A stretch of 6,278 nt of DNA from Alphaproteobacteria bacterium (GCA_017308345.1 JAFKFE010000372.1:1631-7908); one strand, 5' to 3'; numbered from the stretch's first letter, positions 1 through 5,809 are shown. Numbers and translations: made by a program. Notes: generated from the sequence alone by a model not told the origin.

Positions 1-341
1 GCCCGGCAGACCTTGCCGAAGGCGCCCGGCACATAGGCGTCGTGATTGCCGGGAACCACGGAAACATCATGCGGCGATCCGAGCGTCTCAAGCCAGTGCT
101 TGGCCATCTCGATCTCGCCGTCGAGCGCCAGGTTGACGAGGTCGCCGGTGACGGCGAGGTGGTCGGGCGCGCTGGCCTTGATGTCGGCGACGATGGTGTC
201 GATAACCGCGTCGTGCATGTGGCGGCGGCGGTTGCGCTGCCAGTTGACGTAACCCAGCACGCGCTTGGACGCGAGGTCGCGATAGGTTACATCGGGCAAC
301 GGTCCCAGATGAGCATCGGAAATATGCGCGAGCCTGAACAT
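1..341 (-). CDS. Metallophosphoesterase, calcineurin-like (N-terminal 113 residues, 3' end outside window)
   Basis: Reading the minus strand from the ATG at 341-339 gives 113 codons with no stop before the window edge. The protein begins MFRLAHISDAHLGPLP and carries three of the metal-binding blocks of the calcineurin-like phosphoesterase fold: D9-x-H11, G66-D67-x-x-N70, and G98-N99-H100-D101. These residues ligate a two-metal centre in the family (Icc/CpdA-like phosphodiesterases are relatives). The C-terminal GHxH block would lie beyond base 1, so completeness cannot be judged. There is no signal peptide, so a cytoplasmic enzyme is expected. The substrate cannot be told: cyclic nucleotide, nucleotide or phosphoprotein are all possible. 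A purine-rich stretch (AGAAGGGG on the minus strand, about 345-352) precedes the start and is a modest ribosome binding site. The gene is divergent from the NUDIX gene at 512. The family is secure; the precise activity is not. Confidence 0.9.
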   Translation of the reverse strand, partial: MFRLAHISDAHLGPLPDVTYRDLASKRVLGYVNWQRNRRRHMHDAVIDTIVADIKASAPDHLAVTGDLVNLALDGEIEMAKHWLETLGSPHDVSVVPGNHDAYVPGAFGKVCR

Positions 342-399
342 GGCCCCTTCTTAAGCGACGCCGGCGAGGCTTTCCACTCACCCTTTGCTGTTCGCCCAA

Positions 400-444
400 G
401 CAGGTTCCGCGAAAGTGTCCCACGGTTCTGCGGCCAGAACCTGC
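400..444. repeat. Inverted repeat, possible rhizobial intergenic palindromic element
   Basis: GCAGGTTC at 400-407 is the exact reverse complement of GAACCTGC at 437-444. The stem can be extended inward by CGC (408-410) with GCG (430-432), leaving a small bulge. GCGAAA occurs twice in direct orientation, at 409-414 and 443-448. The style, with GCGAAA next to an interrupted palindrome between genes, resembles the short palindromic elements dispersed in rhizobial genomes. That resemblance is from memory and membership is an inference; only the symmetry is seen directly. Confidence 0.45.
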
Positions 445-468
445 GAAAAACGAGGAAGGCCAAGCCGA

Positions 469-492
469 TGTTCGTGGGGCAGCCCACGAACA
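469..492 (+). promoter_or_regulatory. Perfect 10-bp hairpin just upstream of the NUDIX ribosome binding site
   Basis: TGTTCGTGGG (469-478) and CCCACGAACA (483-492) form a perfect ten-pair stem around the loop GCAG. The hairpin ends 7 bases before the GAGGA Shine-Dalgarno (500-504) and 19 bases before the ATG at 512. No T-run follows on the plus strand, and none directly follows on the minus strand, so a classical intrinsic terminator is unlikely. It could be a 5'-UTR structure stabilising the NUDIX mRNA, a protein-binding site, or part of a dispersed repeat together with 400-444. The structure is certain as sequence; its function is a guess. Confidence 0.5.
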
Positions 493-511
493 CCCGCTTG
501 AGGATCGGCGG

Positions 512-1015
512 ATGAACGACCGGGCCGATGCGGAGAAGGCATTCCGCCAGACCGGCTGGCCGGGGCTGCGGGCCAGGCTCTTCCATTTCTATTTCCTGCT
601 GCGCCGCCCGATGACGCTCGGCGTGCGCGGCCTGATTTACGACAGAGCGACCAACTCGGTCTTCCTCATCCGCCATACCTATGTACCAGGCTGGCAACTG
701 CCGGGCGGCGGTGTCGAAGTGGGTGAGACACTCGAGGAAGCGCTGATCCGCGAGCTTGCGGAGGAAGGCAACATCGCGCTGACAGGCCCGCCAGTGTTGA
801 AGTCGATGCATTTCAATCGCCGATCGAGCAAGCGCGACCATGTCGGCCTCTATCTTGTCGAAACGTTCAACCAGACCATGCCGAAACTGCCCGATCACGA
901 GATCGCCGAAGCGGGTTTCTTTCCCATCGACCGGTTGCCGCAGGAGACGACACCCGCGACGCTCCGGCGGATAGCGGAGATCTTCAGCGGCGAGCGGCCG
1001 TCGATTTACTGGTGA
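512..1015 (+). CDS. NUDIX hydrolase
   Basis: The 167-residue protein belongs to the NUDIX superfamily, Mg-dependent hydrolases of compounds with a diphosphate linked to another moiety. The Nudix box spans G66 to I88: G66, E72, R80-E81-L82 and E84-E85 match GX5EX7REUXEEXGU. The usual glycine two positions after the EE pair is asparagine (N87). R80, E81, E84 and E85 are present, so metal binding and catalysis should be intact. The fold starts at about residue 35 (MTLGVRGLIYD), preceded by a basic, aromatic N-terminal segment (about 16-33). The ATG at 512 is chosen because GAGGA at 500-504 lies 7 bases upstream; M34 is a possible but less likely start, as it would remove the first strand's lead-in. 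Substrate unknown: nucleoside diphosphate derivatives, oxidised nucleotides or a sugar nucleotide are possible. The gene converges on the reductase gene with directly adjoining stops. Confidence 0.93.
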   Translation: MNDRADAEKAFRQTGWPGLRARLFHFYFLLRRPMTLGVRGLIYDRATNSVFLIRHTYVPGWQLPGGGVEVGETLEEALIRELAEEGNIALTGPPVLKSMHFNRRSSKRDHVGLYLVETFNQTMPKLPDHEIAEAGFFPIDRLPQETTPATLRRIAEIFSGERPSIYW

Positions 1016-2005
1016 TCACGCCGCCTTCCTGAACCTGCCCCGGTCATGCGGTGCGGCATAATCGAGCTCCGGTCCTACCGGAACGATCCCCGTCGGATTG
1101 ATCGATTTGTGGCTGCCGTAGTAATGCGCTTTGATGTGATGCAGGTTGACCGTGCCCGCGACGCCGGGAACCTGATGGAGGTCACGCAGATAGTTCGACA
1201 GGTTCGGGTAGTCGGCGATGCGGCGCAGATTGCATTTGAAGTGGCCGACATAGACCGGATCGAAACGAACCAGCGTGGTGAACAGCCGCCAATCCGCCTC
1301 GGTGACGTGCTCGCCGGTCAGATAGCGTTGCCGCGACAGCCTCTCCTCGATCGTATCGAGCGCCGAGAACAATTCGCCGAACGCTTCCTCATAGGCTTTC
1401 TGCGTGGTGGCGAAGCCGGCGCGATAGACGCCGTTGTTGATCGCCGGATAGACCAGCGCGTTGATCCTGTCGATTTCCGCGCGCAGCGCCGCCGGATAGA
1501 AGTCGAGGCCCGCGCCGCCCCATTCGTCGAAGGCGGAATTGAGCATGCGGATGATCTCGGAGGATTCGTTGTTGACGATGGTCTCTTGCCTCTTGTCCCA
1601 CAGCACCGGCACCGTCACACGGCCTGAATAGGCCGGATCGGCCTTGGTATAGACCCGGTGCAGGAAGTCGAGGCCATAGAGCGTATCGCCGGTGGCGCCG
1701 TCCTCGGCTTTGAAGGTCCAGCCGTTTTCGCCCATGAAATGATGCACCACGGAGACCGAAATGATGCTCTCGAGCTTCTTCAGCGCACGGAAGATCAGGG
1801 TACGGTGCGCCCAAGGGCAGGCGAGCGAAACATAAAGGTGATAGCGGCCGGGTTCCGCCTTGAAGCCGCGCGTCCGGCCTTGCGCAGGAGCACCGTCGCG
1901 CGTCACCCAGTCGCGCCATTGCGATTGCGCCCGCACGAACCTGCCGCCGCTGCTGGCTGTATCGTACCAGTTGTCCTGCCATCGGCCCTCGATCAGCAAT
2001 CCCAT
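1016..2005 (-). CDS. Glutathionyl-hydroquinone reductase (YqjG/PcpF/ECM4-type, Xi-class glutathione transferase)
   Basis: The 329-residue protein matches the Xi-class glutathione transferases along its length; E. coli YqjG is about the same size. These enzymes use glutathione to reduce glutathionyl-hydroquinones to free hydroquinones, removing conjugates formed by reactive quinones in the cytoplasm. The N-terminal thioredoxin-like half holds the catalytic C63-P64-W65-A66 motif within SLACPWAHRTL. W96 in the GENGWTF block, Y194, Y252 and Y295 lie where YqjG has its hydroquinone and glutathione site residues (W96, Y195, Y253, Y296 in E. coli). The C-terminal helical GST domain runs from about 175 to 300, including E236-A237-D238-W239. 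The ATG at 2005 is supported by AGGGAGA on the minus strand (2017-2011) five bases upstream and by the YqjG-like opening MGLLIEGRWQDNWYDT. It is transcribed alone, and a large operator-like dyad lies 66-93 bases upstream. Confidence 0.96.
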   Translation of the reverse strand: MGLLIEGRWQDNWYDTASSGGRFVRAQSQWRDWVTRDGAPAQGRTRGFKAEPGRYHLYVSLACPWAHRTLIFRALKKLESIISVSVVHHFMGENGWTFKAEDGATGDTLYGLDFLHRVYTKADPAYSGRVTVPVLWDKRQETIVNNESSEIIRMLNSAFDEWGGAGLDFYPAALRAEIDRINALVYPAINNGVYRAGFATTQKAYEEAFGELFSALDTIEERLSRQRYLTGEHVTEADWRLFTTLVRFDPVYVGHFKCNLRRIADYPNLSNYLRDLHQVPGVAGTVNLHHIKAHYYGSHKSINPTGIVPVGPELDYAAPHDRGRFRKAA

Positions 2006-2294
2006 GCAAATCTCCCTGCGGTTTGAAAATATCTAAGCTGACGGCCGGGTTGGCGAAGCCCTCAGGCGTTGAACAGTTCGTCAAACGACGAACAGTTCGC
2101 CGGATGACGCGAAGAAACACAAAATGCGCCGATTGCAGCGGCACAAAATTGGTGCTAGCGGAGGCGCCCATGTTCGACTTTGCCTCGATCCGGTTCGACC
2201 GACGACGAAAGGGCGCCCGCGCTTAGAAAGCGCTGACTGGCGAACGCTGCCGCTTTGCAGCACTCCTTCCTCGCATACCCGGAACGCAAAGACC
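2006..2294. other. Divergent intergenic region between hydroquinone reductase and GNAT genes
   Basis: This 289-base gap holds the upstream regions of both genes. Visible structure: an interrupted 12-bp dyad at 2071-2098 (separate entry); the pair GGCGCCC at 2163-2169 and GGGCGCC at 2211-2217, arms of a long-range inverted repeat; a small hairpin with GCTGC at 2246-2250 and GCAGC at 2257-2261; and GGAGG at 2160-2164 placed five bases before an ATG at 2170 that opens only 18 codons (stop at 2224-2226). I see no recognisable protein or RNA gene, and I could not assign a promoter with confidence. TTGACG on the minus strand (2084-2079), inside the dyad, is a possible -35 for the reductase, but no good -10 follows it. 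Confidence 0.6.
2071..2098. promoter_or_regulatory. Operator-like dyad, two GAACAGTTC units
   Basis: GAACAGTTCGTC (2071-2082), spacer AAAC, GACGAACAGTTC (2087-2098) is a 12-bp inverted repeat matching at 11 of 12 positions. Each arm also contains GAAC-A-GTTC, itself a palindrome around one base, so the 10-mer GAACAGTTCG occurs twice with starts 19 bases apart. This nested symmetry is typical of a binding site for a dimeric or paired-dimer repressor. It is 66 bases from the reductase start and almost 200 from the GNAT start, so it more probably controls the reductase. The regulator is not identifiable; the ArsR-like gene at 5847 lacks this motif in its own upstream region. Confidence 0.55.
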
Positions 2295-2900
2295 ATGAGC
2301 CTTGCCGACGTGAAATACCTGCCGGAAACCCCGGCGCATGATGCTGAAATCGAAGCCATCAACGACGAGGCCTTTGGCCCGGGTCGTTTCGTGCTTGCCG
2401 CCTACAAGATCCGCGAGTCGGGCGGGCATGACCGCTCGATGTCCTTTGTCGCCGTCAAGGACGACACGGTCATCGCTTCCGTGCGCATGACGCGCGTGGC
2501 CGCGGGCGCCGGACGCGCCATGATGCTCGGCCCGCTTGCCGTGCGTCCCGCCTTCAAGAATCTCGGTATCGGCCGTAAGCTGGTCGCGATCGCGCTGGAG
2601 GCGGCCAGGAAGGCTGGCGCGCCAGCCGTCATCCTGGTTGGCGACGAGCCATATTATGGGCCGCTCGGCTTCAAGCGCTTTCCGCGCGGGCAGATCACCA
2701 TGCCGCGCCCGGTCGATCTCGACCGGCTGCTGCATCACGAGATCAAGGCCGGCGCCATTGCCCGCTTTGCCGGTGATGTCTGCCACGCCAGCATGGCGCG
2801 GGTTGCCGAATTTGCTCCGGCCTTAGCCCGTCCGGCCGCCCATGCGCAGTCGTCGATCGACCCGGCTATTGCGGTTGCGCCTCCTTTGCGCGCCTCGTAG
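2295..2900 (+). CDS. GNAT family N-acetyltransferase, YhbS-like
   Basis: The 201-residue protein has the GNAT fold that transfers an acyl group from acetyl-CoA to an amine. The acetyl-CoA pyrophosphate-binding motif A is at about residues 78-96 (LGPLAVRPAFKNLGIGRKL), with G91-I92-G93 in the loop and K88 where Q or R is usual. The strand and loop VILVGDEPYYGPLGFKR at about 112-128 match the YhbS-like (COG3153) group, where this segment follows the CoA site. The substrate is not predictable. The C-terminal 25 residues are rich in alanine and proline and probably disordered. I chose the ATG at 2295 because MSLADVKYLPETPAHDAEIEA starts the domain naturally; the frame stays open upstream to 2124 but that stretch has no domain sense. 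The ribosome binding site here is weak. The gene leads a four-gene cluster, 27 bases before the dehydrogenase. Confidence 0.88.
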   Translation: MSLADVKYLPETPAHDAEIEAINDEAFGPGRFVLAAYKIRESGGHDRSMSFVAVKDDTVIASVRMTRVAAGAGRAMMLGPLAVRPAFKNLGIGRKLVAIALEAARKAGAPAVILVGDEPYYGPLGFKRFPRGQITMPRPVDLDRLLHHEIKAGAIARFAGDVCHASMARVAEFAPALARPAAHAQSSIDPAIAVAPPLRAS

Positions 2901-2927
2901 CATAATTCGAAACCCTGAGAGGCTTGC

Positions 2928-3689
2928 ATGAACCCGAACGGCCAGATCGCGATCGTCACCGGCGGGGGATCCGGCCTGGGAGAGGCGACGGCGCGCGCGC
3001 TTGCGGCCAGGGGCGCCCGTGTCGCCATCCTCGACGTCGGCATCGAGCGCGCGGCGAAAGTCGCGGCCGATATCGGCGGCATTGCCGTCCAATGCGACGT
3101 CAGCAGCGGCGACAGCGCCACCACGGCGATCGCCGAAGTGGCTGGAAAGCTTGGCGAGCCGCGCATCCTGGTCAATTGCGCCGGCATCGCCATCGGCGTG
3201 AAGACCATCGGCAAGGATGGACCGCATCCGCTCGACCAGTACCGCAAGGTGATCGAGATCAACCTGATCGGCACCTTCAACATGATCCGCCTCGTCGCCG
3301 ACCGGGCGGCGAAACTCGATCCGCTGGAAGGCGGCGAGCGCGGCGTCATCGTCAACACCGCCTCCGTCGCCGCCTATGACGGCCAGATCGGCCAGTCGGC
3401 CTATTCTGCTTCCAAGGGCGGCGTCGTCGGCATGACGCTGCCGGTGGCGCGCGATCTGGCGCGATCCGGCATTCGCGTCTGCACCATCGCGCCCGGCATC
3501 TTCAAGACCCCGATGATGGCCGGCATGCCGCAGGAGGTGCAGGATTCGCTCGGCGCTTCCGTGCCCTTCCCGCCCCGGCTCGGCGAGCCGTCGGAATATG
3601 CGGCACTTGCCCTCCACATCGTCGAGAACCAGATGCTGAACGGCGAGACCATCCGCCTCGACGGCGCCATCCGCATGGCGCCGAAATAG
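2928..3689 (+). CDS. Short-chain dehydrogenase, HSD17B10-like 3-hydroxy(-2-methyl)acyl-CoA dehydrogenase
   Basis: The 253-residue protein is a classical SDR. The NAD-binding TGGGSGLG glycine motif is at 11-18, D36 ends strand beta-2 and favours NAD over NADP, and NCAG is at 83-86. The catalytic tetrad is N112, S146, Y159 and K163 (YSASK). Long stretches agree with human HSD17B10 (HADH2): [13 protein letters not shown], the NTASVAA segment, [18 protein letters not shown], and the C-terminal [13 protein letters not shown]. That family oxidises 3-hydroxy-2-methylbutyryl-CoA in isoleucine degradation and other 3-hydroxyacyl-CoAs. Length matches the family (about 255-261). GAGAGG at 2917-2922, five bases before the ATG, fixes the start. 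It is followed after 7 bases by the racemase gene, which supports a role in branched acyl-CoA breakdown. A general medium-chain 3-hydroxyacyl-CoA role is the alternative. Confidence 0.93.
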   Translation: MNPNGQIAIVTGGGSGLGEATARALAARGARVAILDVGIERAAKVAADIGGIAVQCDVSSGDSATTAIAEVAGKLGEPRILVNCAGIAIGVKTIGKDGPHPLDQYRKVIEINLIGTFNMIRLVADRAAKLDPLEGGERGVIVNTASVAAYDGQIGQSAYSASKGGVVGMTLPVARDLARSGIRVCTIAPGIFKTPMMAGMPQEVQDSLGASVPFPPRLGEPSEYAALALHIVENQMLNGETIRLDGAIRMAPK

Positions 3690-3696
3690 GCGCGGG

Positions 3697-4881
3697 ATGA
3701 CTGGCTCGCCGACAGGCGCCGGTGTTTCCACCGAAAGGACCGGCCCGCTCGCCGGCTTGAAAGTCATCGAGATGGCCGGGCTCGGCCCCGTGCCGCTTGC
3801 CGCCCTGATGTTGTCCGAAATGGGCGCCGAGGTGTTGCGCATCGAACGCGCCGATGCCGGCCAGCGGTTCCTGAGCCTGCCGGAGGAATACGACCTCGAC
3901 CGCCACGGGCGTTCCATCCTCAAGCTCGACCTGAAGCGTGCGGCGGGCGCGGAGCTGTTGCTGCGGCTCGCGGCATCGGCCGACCTGCTTGTCGAAGGTT
4001 TCCGCCCCGGCGTGATGGAGCGGCTCGGCCTCGGACCCGATGTGCTCTTCGAACGCAATCCGGGACTGATCTATGGCCGCCTGACCGGATTCGGCCAGGA
4101 CGGGCCGCTGTCCGGCCGAGCCGGGCACGATATCACCTATCTCGCCTATACAGGCCTGCTGCATGCGATCGGCAGGAAGGACGCGCCGCCCGTGCCGCCG
4201 CTCAATCTCGTCGCGGATCAGGGCGGTGGCGCCATGATGCTCATCGCCGGCGTGCTCGCCGCTCTTTTCCAGCGTTCGCTAACCGGAAAGGGCCAGGTGG
4301 TCGATGCCTCGATGATCGAGGGTGCCTCGATGCTCGCGGCGCCGATCCACTCCTACATGGCGGCGGGTCTGTGGAGCGACAGGCGCGGCGAGAACCTGCT
4401 CGATTCCGGCGCGCCTTTCTACGACACCTATGAGACGGCGGACTCAAGGCACATTGCCGTCGGCTGCCTCGAACCGCGCTTCTTCGCCGAATTCGCCAGG
4501 CTGCTGCCGCTCGCCGGGCATTTTGTCGGCGGCCAGTACGACAGATCATCGTGGCCGGCGATGCGCGCCGCCATCGCCGGCCGGGTCAAGGAGAAAACGC
4601 GCGACGAATGGGTCGGGCTTTTCGCCGCGACCGATGCCTGCGTGGCGCCGGTGCTGTCGATGGTCGAAGCCAGGAGCCATCCGCACAATCGCGCCAGGCA
4701 GAGCTTTGTGAAGTCCGGCCGGTTCGAGCGCCCGGCGCCGGCGCCGCGTTTTCCGCCAGGCCCGCGAGTGCTCGCCGCAACGCCCGCCGCCGGTGGCGCG
4801 CCCGCGAGCATGTTGGCCCGCTTCGGCTTGAGCGAAGAGGAGATCGGAGCCCTTGCAGAGACGGGTGTACTCGGCCGATAA
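3697..4881 (+). CDS. Alpha-methylacyl-CoA racemase (CaiB/BaiF CoA-transferase superfamily)
   Basis: The 394-residue protein belongs to the CaiB/BaiF superfamily. It is best read as alpha-methylacyl-CoA racemase, which interconverts 2R and 2S 2-methylacyl-CoAs, not as a CoA transferase. H144 (GHDITY), D174 (NLVADQGGG) and E259 (CLEPRF) each sit 18 positions after the catalytic H126, D156 and E241 of Mycobacterium tuberculosis MCR, so all three are conserved in register. Other racemase-like blocks are GPLAGLKVIEMAGLGPVP near the start, VEGFRPGVMERLGLGP at about 99-114, and the FYDTYETADS block at 241-250. The first 18 residues are a short extension relative to MCR. The start at 3697 has only a poor ribosome binding site and lies 7 bases after the dehydrogenase stop, consistent with translational coupling. 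The C-terminal 60 residues are Pro/Ala-rich before a closing helix. Annotation pipelines may label it simply CoA transferase. Confidence 0.92.
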   Translation: MTGSPTGAGVSTERTGPLAGLKVIEMAGLGPVPLAALMLSEMGAEVLRIERADAGQRFLSLPEEYDLDRHGRSILKLDLKRAAGAELLLRLAASADLLVEGFRPGVMERLGLGPDVLFERNPGLIYGRLTGFGQDGPLSGRAGHDITYLAYTGLLHAIGRKDAPPVPPLNLVADQGGGAMMLIAGVLAALFQRSLTGKGQVVDASMIEGASMLAAPIHSYMAAGLWSDRRGENLLDSGAPFYDTYETADSRHIAVGCLEPRFFAEFARLLPLAGHFVGGQYDRSSWPAMRAAIAGRVKEKTRDEWVGLFAATDACVAPVLSMVEARSHPHNRARQSFVKSGRFERPAPAPRFPPGPRVLAATPAAGGAPASMLARFGLSEEEIGALAETGVLGR

Positions 4882-4917
4882 CCGGACAACAGAAATCAAC
4901 TTATCCCTGGTGAGCTT

Positions 4918-5688
4918 GTGACCGAGTCGAAAAAAGATGTCATTCGCCAGACCGACGCCGAGTCGATCAGGCTGGCGAAAACCCTGATCCGAGCGGCGCG
5001 TTTCGGCGCGCTGGCGGTGATCGAGCCCGGCACCGGCGCGCCGCTGGCCAGCAGGGTTGGCGTCGCCACCGATATCGACGGCGCGCCGCTGATCCTGATC
5101 TCGATACTGTCCGCGCATACCGCTGCGCTTGTCGCCGATCCGCGCTGCTCGCTGCTGCTTGGTGAACCCGGCAAGGGCGACCCGCTGGCGCATCCCCGCA
5201 TCAGCCTGGCATGCCGTGCCCAAAGGCTGGAGCGGGGCTCGGCCGACCAGGTCCGCGCCGAACGGCGCTACCTCAACCGCAATCCGAAAGCGAAGCTCTA
5301 TGCCGGGCTCGGCGACTTCTCGTTCTTCCGGCTCGAACCCGAGCGCGCCAGCCTGAATGGCGGCTTCGGCAAGGCCTATCTTCTCGACCGCGATGATTTC
5401 GTCAGCGGCGGCGCCCTTGTCGAGGAGTTGGCCGGAAGCGAACAATCCGCGCTGGATCATATGAACGCCGACCATCGCGACGCGATTGCCCTCTATGCCC
5501 GTCACTTCGGCCGCGCCGCGGGCGACGGCTGGATCGCCATCGGCTTCGATGCCGATGGCATGGATCTCGCCACCCCGGACGCGACCTGTAGGGTCTTCTT
5601 TCCCCGGCCTCTCCAGACCGCAAGCGAGTTGCGTTCGGTGCTTGTGGAGATGGCCAGGACAGGACGCGCGGCAGAGCAAGAACGATAG
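4918..5688 (+). CDS. HugZ-like protein: PNPOx-type split barrel plus DUF2470 domain
   Basis: The 256-residue protein has an N-terminal split beta-barrel of the pyridoxamine-phosphate oxidase/FMN-binding type (about 15-145; see SRVGVATDIDGAPLILIS followed by HTAAL and DPRCSLLLG). A C-terminal DUF2470 domain (about 172-250) is marked by HMNADHRDAI at 181-190. This pairing is shared with HugZ/HutZ haem-utilisation proteins and with related proteins of unknown cofactor. There is no histidine after H196, so the C-terminal haem-ligand histidine known in Helicobacter pylori HugZ (H245) has no counterpart; H181, H186 and H196 are the only histidines in the DUF2470 part. Haem degradation is therefore only one option, with flavin-dependent reduction another. 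The only in-frame initiation codon between the preceding in-frame TAA and the conserved region is GTG at 4918, with GGTGAG at 4909-4914. No signal peptide is seen. It lies 36 bases after the racemase. Confidence 0.85.
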   Translation: MTESKKDVIRQTDAESIRLAKTLIRAARFGALAVIEPGTGAPLASRVGVATDIDGAPLILISILSAHTAALVADPRCSLLLGEPGKGDPLAHPRISLACRAQRLERGSADQVRAERRYLNRNPKAKLYAGLGDFSFFRLEPERASLNGGFGKAYLLDRDDFVSGGALVEELAGSEQSALDHMNADHRDAIALYARHFGRAAGDGWIAIGFDADGMDLATPDATCRVFFPRPLQTASELRSVLVEMARTGRAAEQER

Positions 5689-5725
5689 TTGATCGTAAGC
5701 TGGCGAAAGCAACGCTTGAGATTTG

Positions 5726-5747
5726 AACGAAATGATCTACCTTCGTT
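5726..5747. promoter_or_regulatory. Candidate operator, AACGAA-N10-TTCGTT
   Basis: AACGAA (5726-5731) and TTCGTT (5742-5747) are exact reverse complements with a 10-base, fairly AT-rich spacer. The 16-base centre-to-centre spacing of the arms is plausible for a winged-helix dimer such as the ArsR-like protein encoded 100 bases downstream. Arms of six bases can arise by chance, so this is only a candidate. Confidence 0.3.
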
Positions 5748-5809
5748 GTGACGCTGATTCAGCAGCGCCCATCGACATCTGAACATTGTGGAATCAGGCG
5801 CCATTGCCC

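Larger units (their letters stand above)
342..511. other. Divergent intergenic region between metallophosphoesterase and NUDIX genes
   Basis: This 170-base gap separates two divergently transcribed genes and must contain both 5' regions. I could not pick a convincing -35/-10 pair for either direction. It holds two inverted repeats (400-444 and 469-492) described separately. Open frames crossing it on either strand lack homology I recognise and run through the neighbouring genes in the wrong frame, so I treat it as non-coding. Confidence 0.7.
2295..5688 (+). other. Probable four-gene operon: GNAT, SDR, acyl-CoA racemase, HugZ-like
   Basis: Four genes in the same direction are separated by 27, 7 and 36 bases, with no hairpin followed by T-run in any gap. 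Co-transcription is therefore likely. The middle two genes fit 2-methyl-branched acyl-CoA metabolism. The last gene starts with GTG and has a very short spacer to its ribosome binding site, so it may be translated less efficiently. The operon inference rests only on strand and spacing. Confidence 0.7.

Noticed and set aside
469..492. Reading the 10-bp hairpin as an intrinsic terminator.
   Set aside because: No T-run follows on either strand, and no gene ends next to it: both flanking genes point away from this region.
287..898. 203-codon minus-strand open frame across the NUDIX gene and the intergenic repeats.
   Set aside because: It overlaps the NUDIX gene antisense and crosses the inverted repeats; nothing in its translation is a recognisable family.
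2188..2210. CCGGTTCGACCG resembles the T-loop of a tRNA.
   Set aside because: There is no matching acceptor stem, D-arm or anticodon arm around it, and the five-pair T-stem is not complete.
2124..2294. 57-codon N-terminal extension of the GNAT gene to an upstream ATG.
   Set aside because: The extension has no domain-like sequence, and the GNAT fold begins naturally at MSLADVKYLP. The upstream ATG has no clear ribosome binding site.
2823..4058. Long (411-codon) open frame on the minus strand opposite the dehydrogenase and racemase genes.
   Set aside because: The translation is low-complexity, rich in Arg, Ala, Ser, Asp and Gly, with no recognisable domain. The plus strand carries two clear enzymes with intact catalytic residues over the same bases. 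Long antisense frames are expected at this GC content.
4546..5712. 388-codon open frame on the minus strand opposite the racemase end and HugZ-like gene.
   Set aside because: It has no domain sense and spans two real plus-strand genes and the gap between them. It is a codon-bias shadow.
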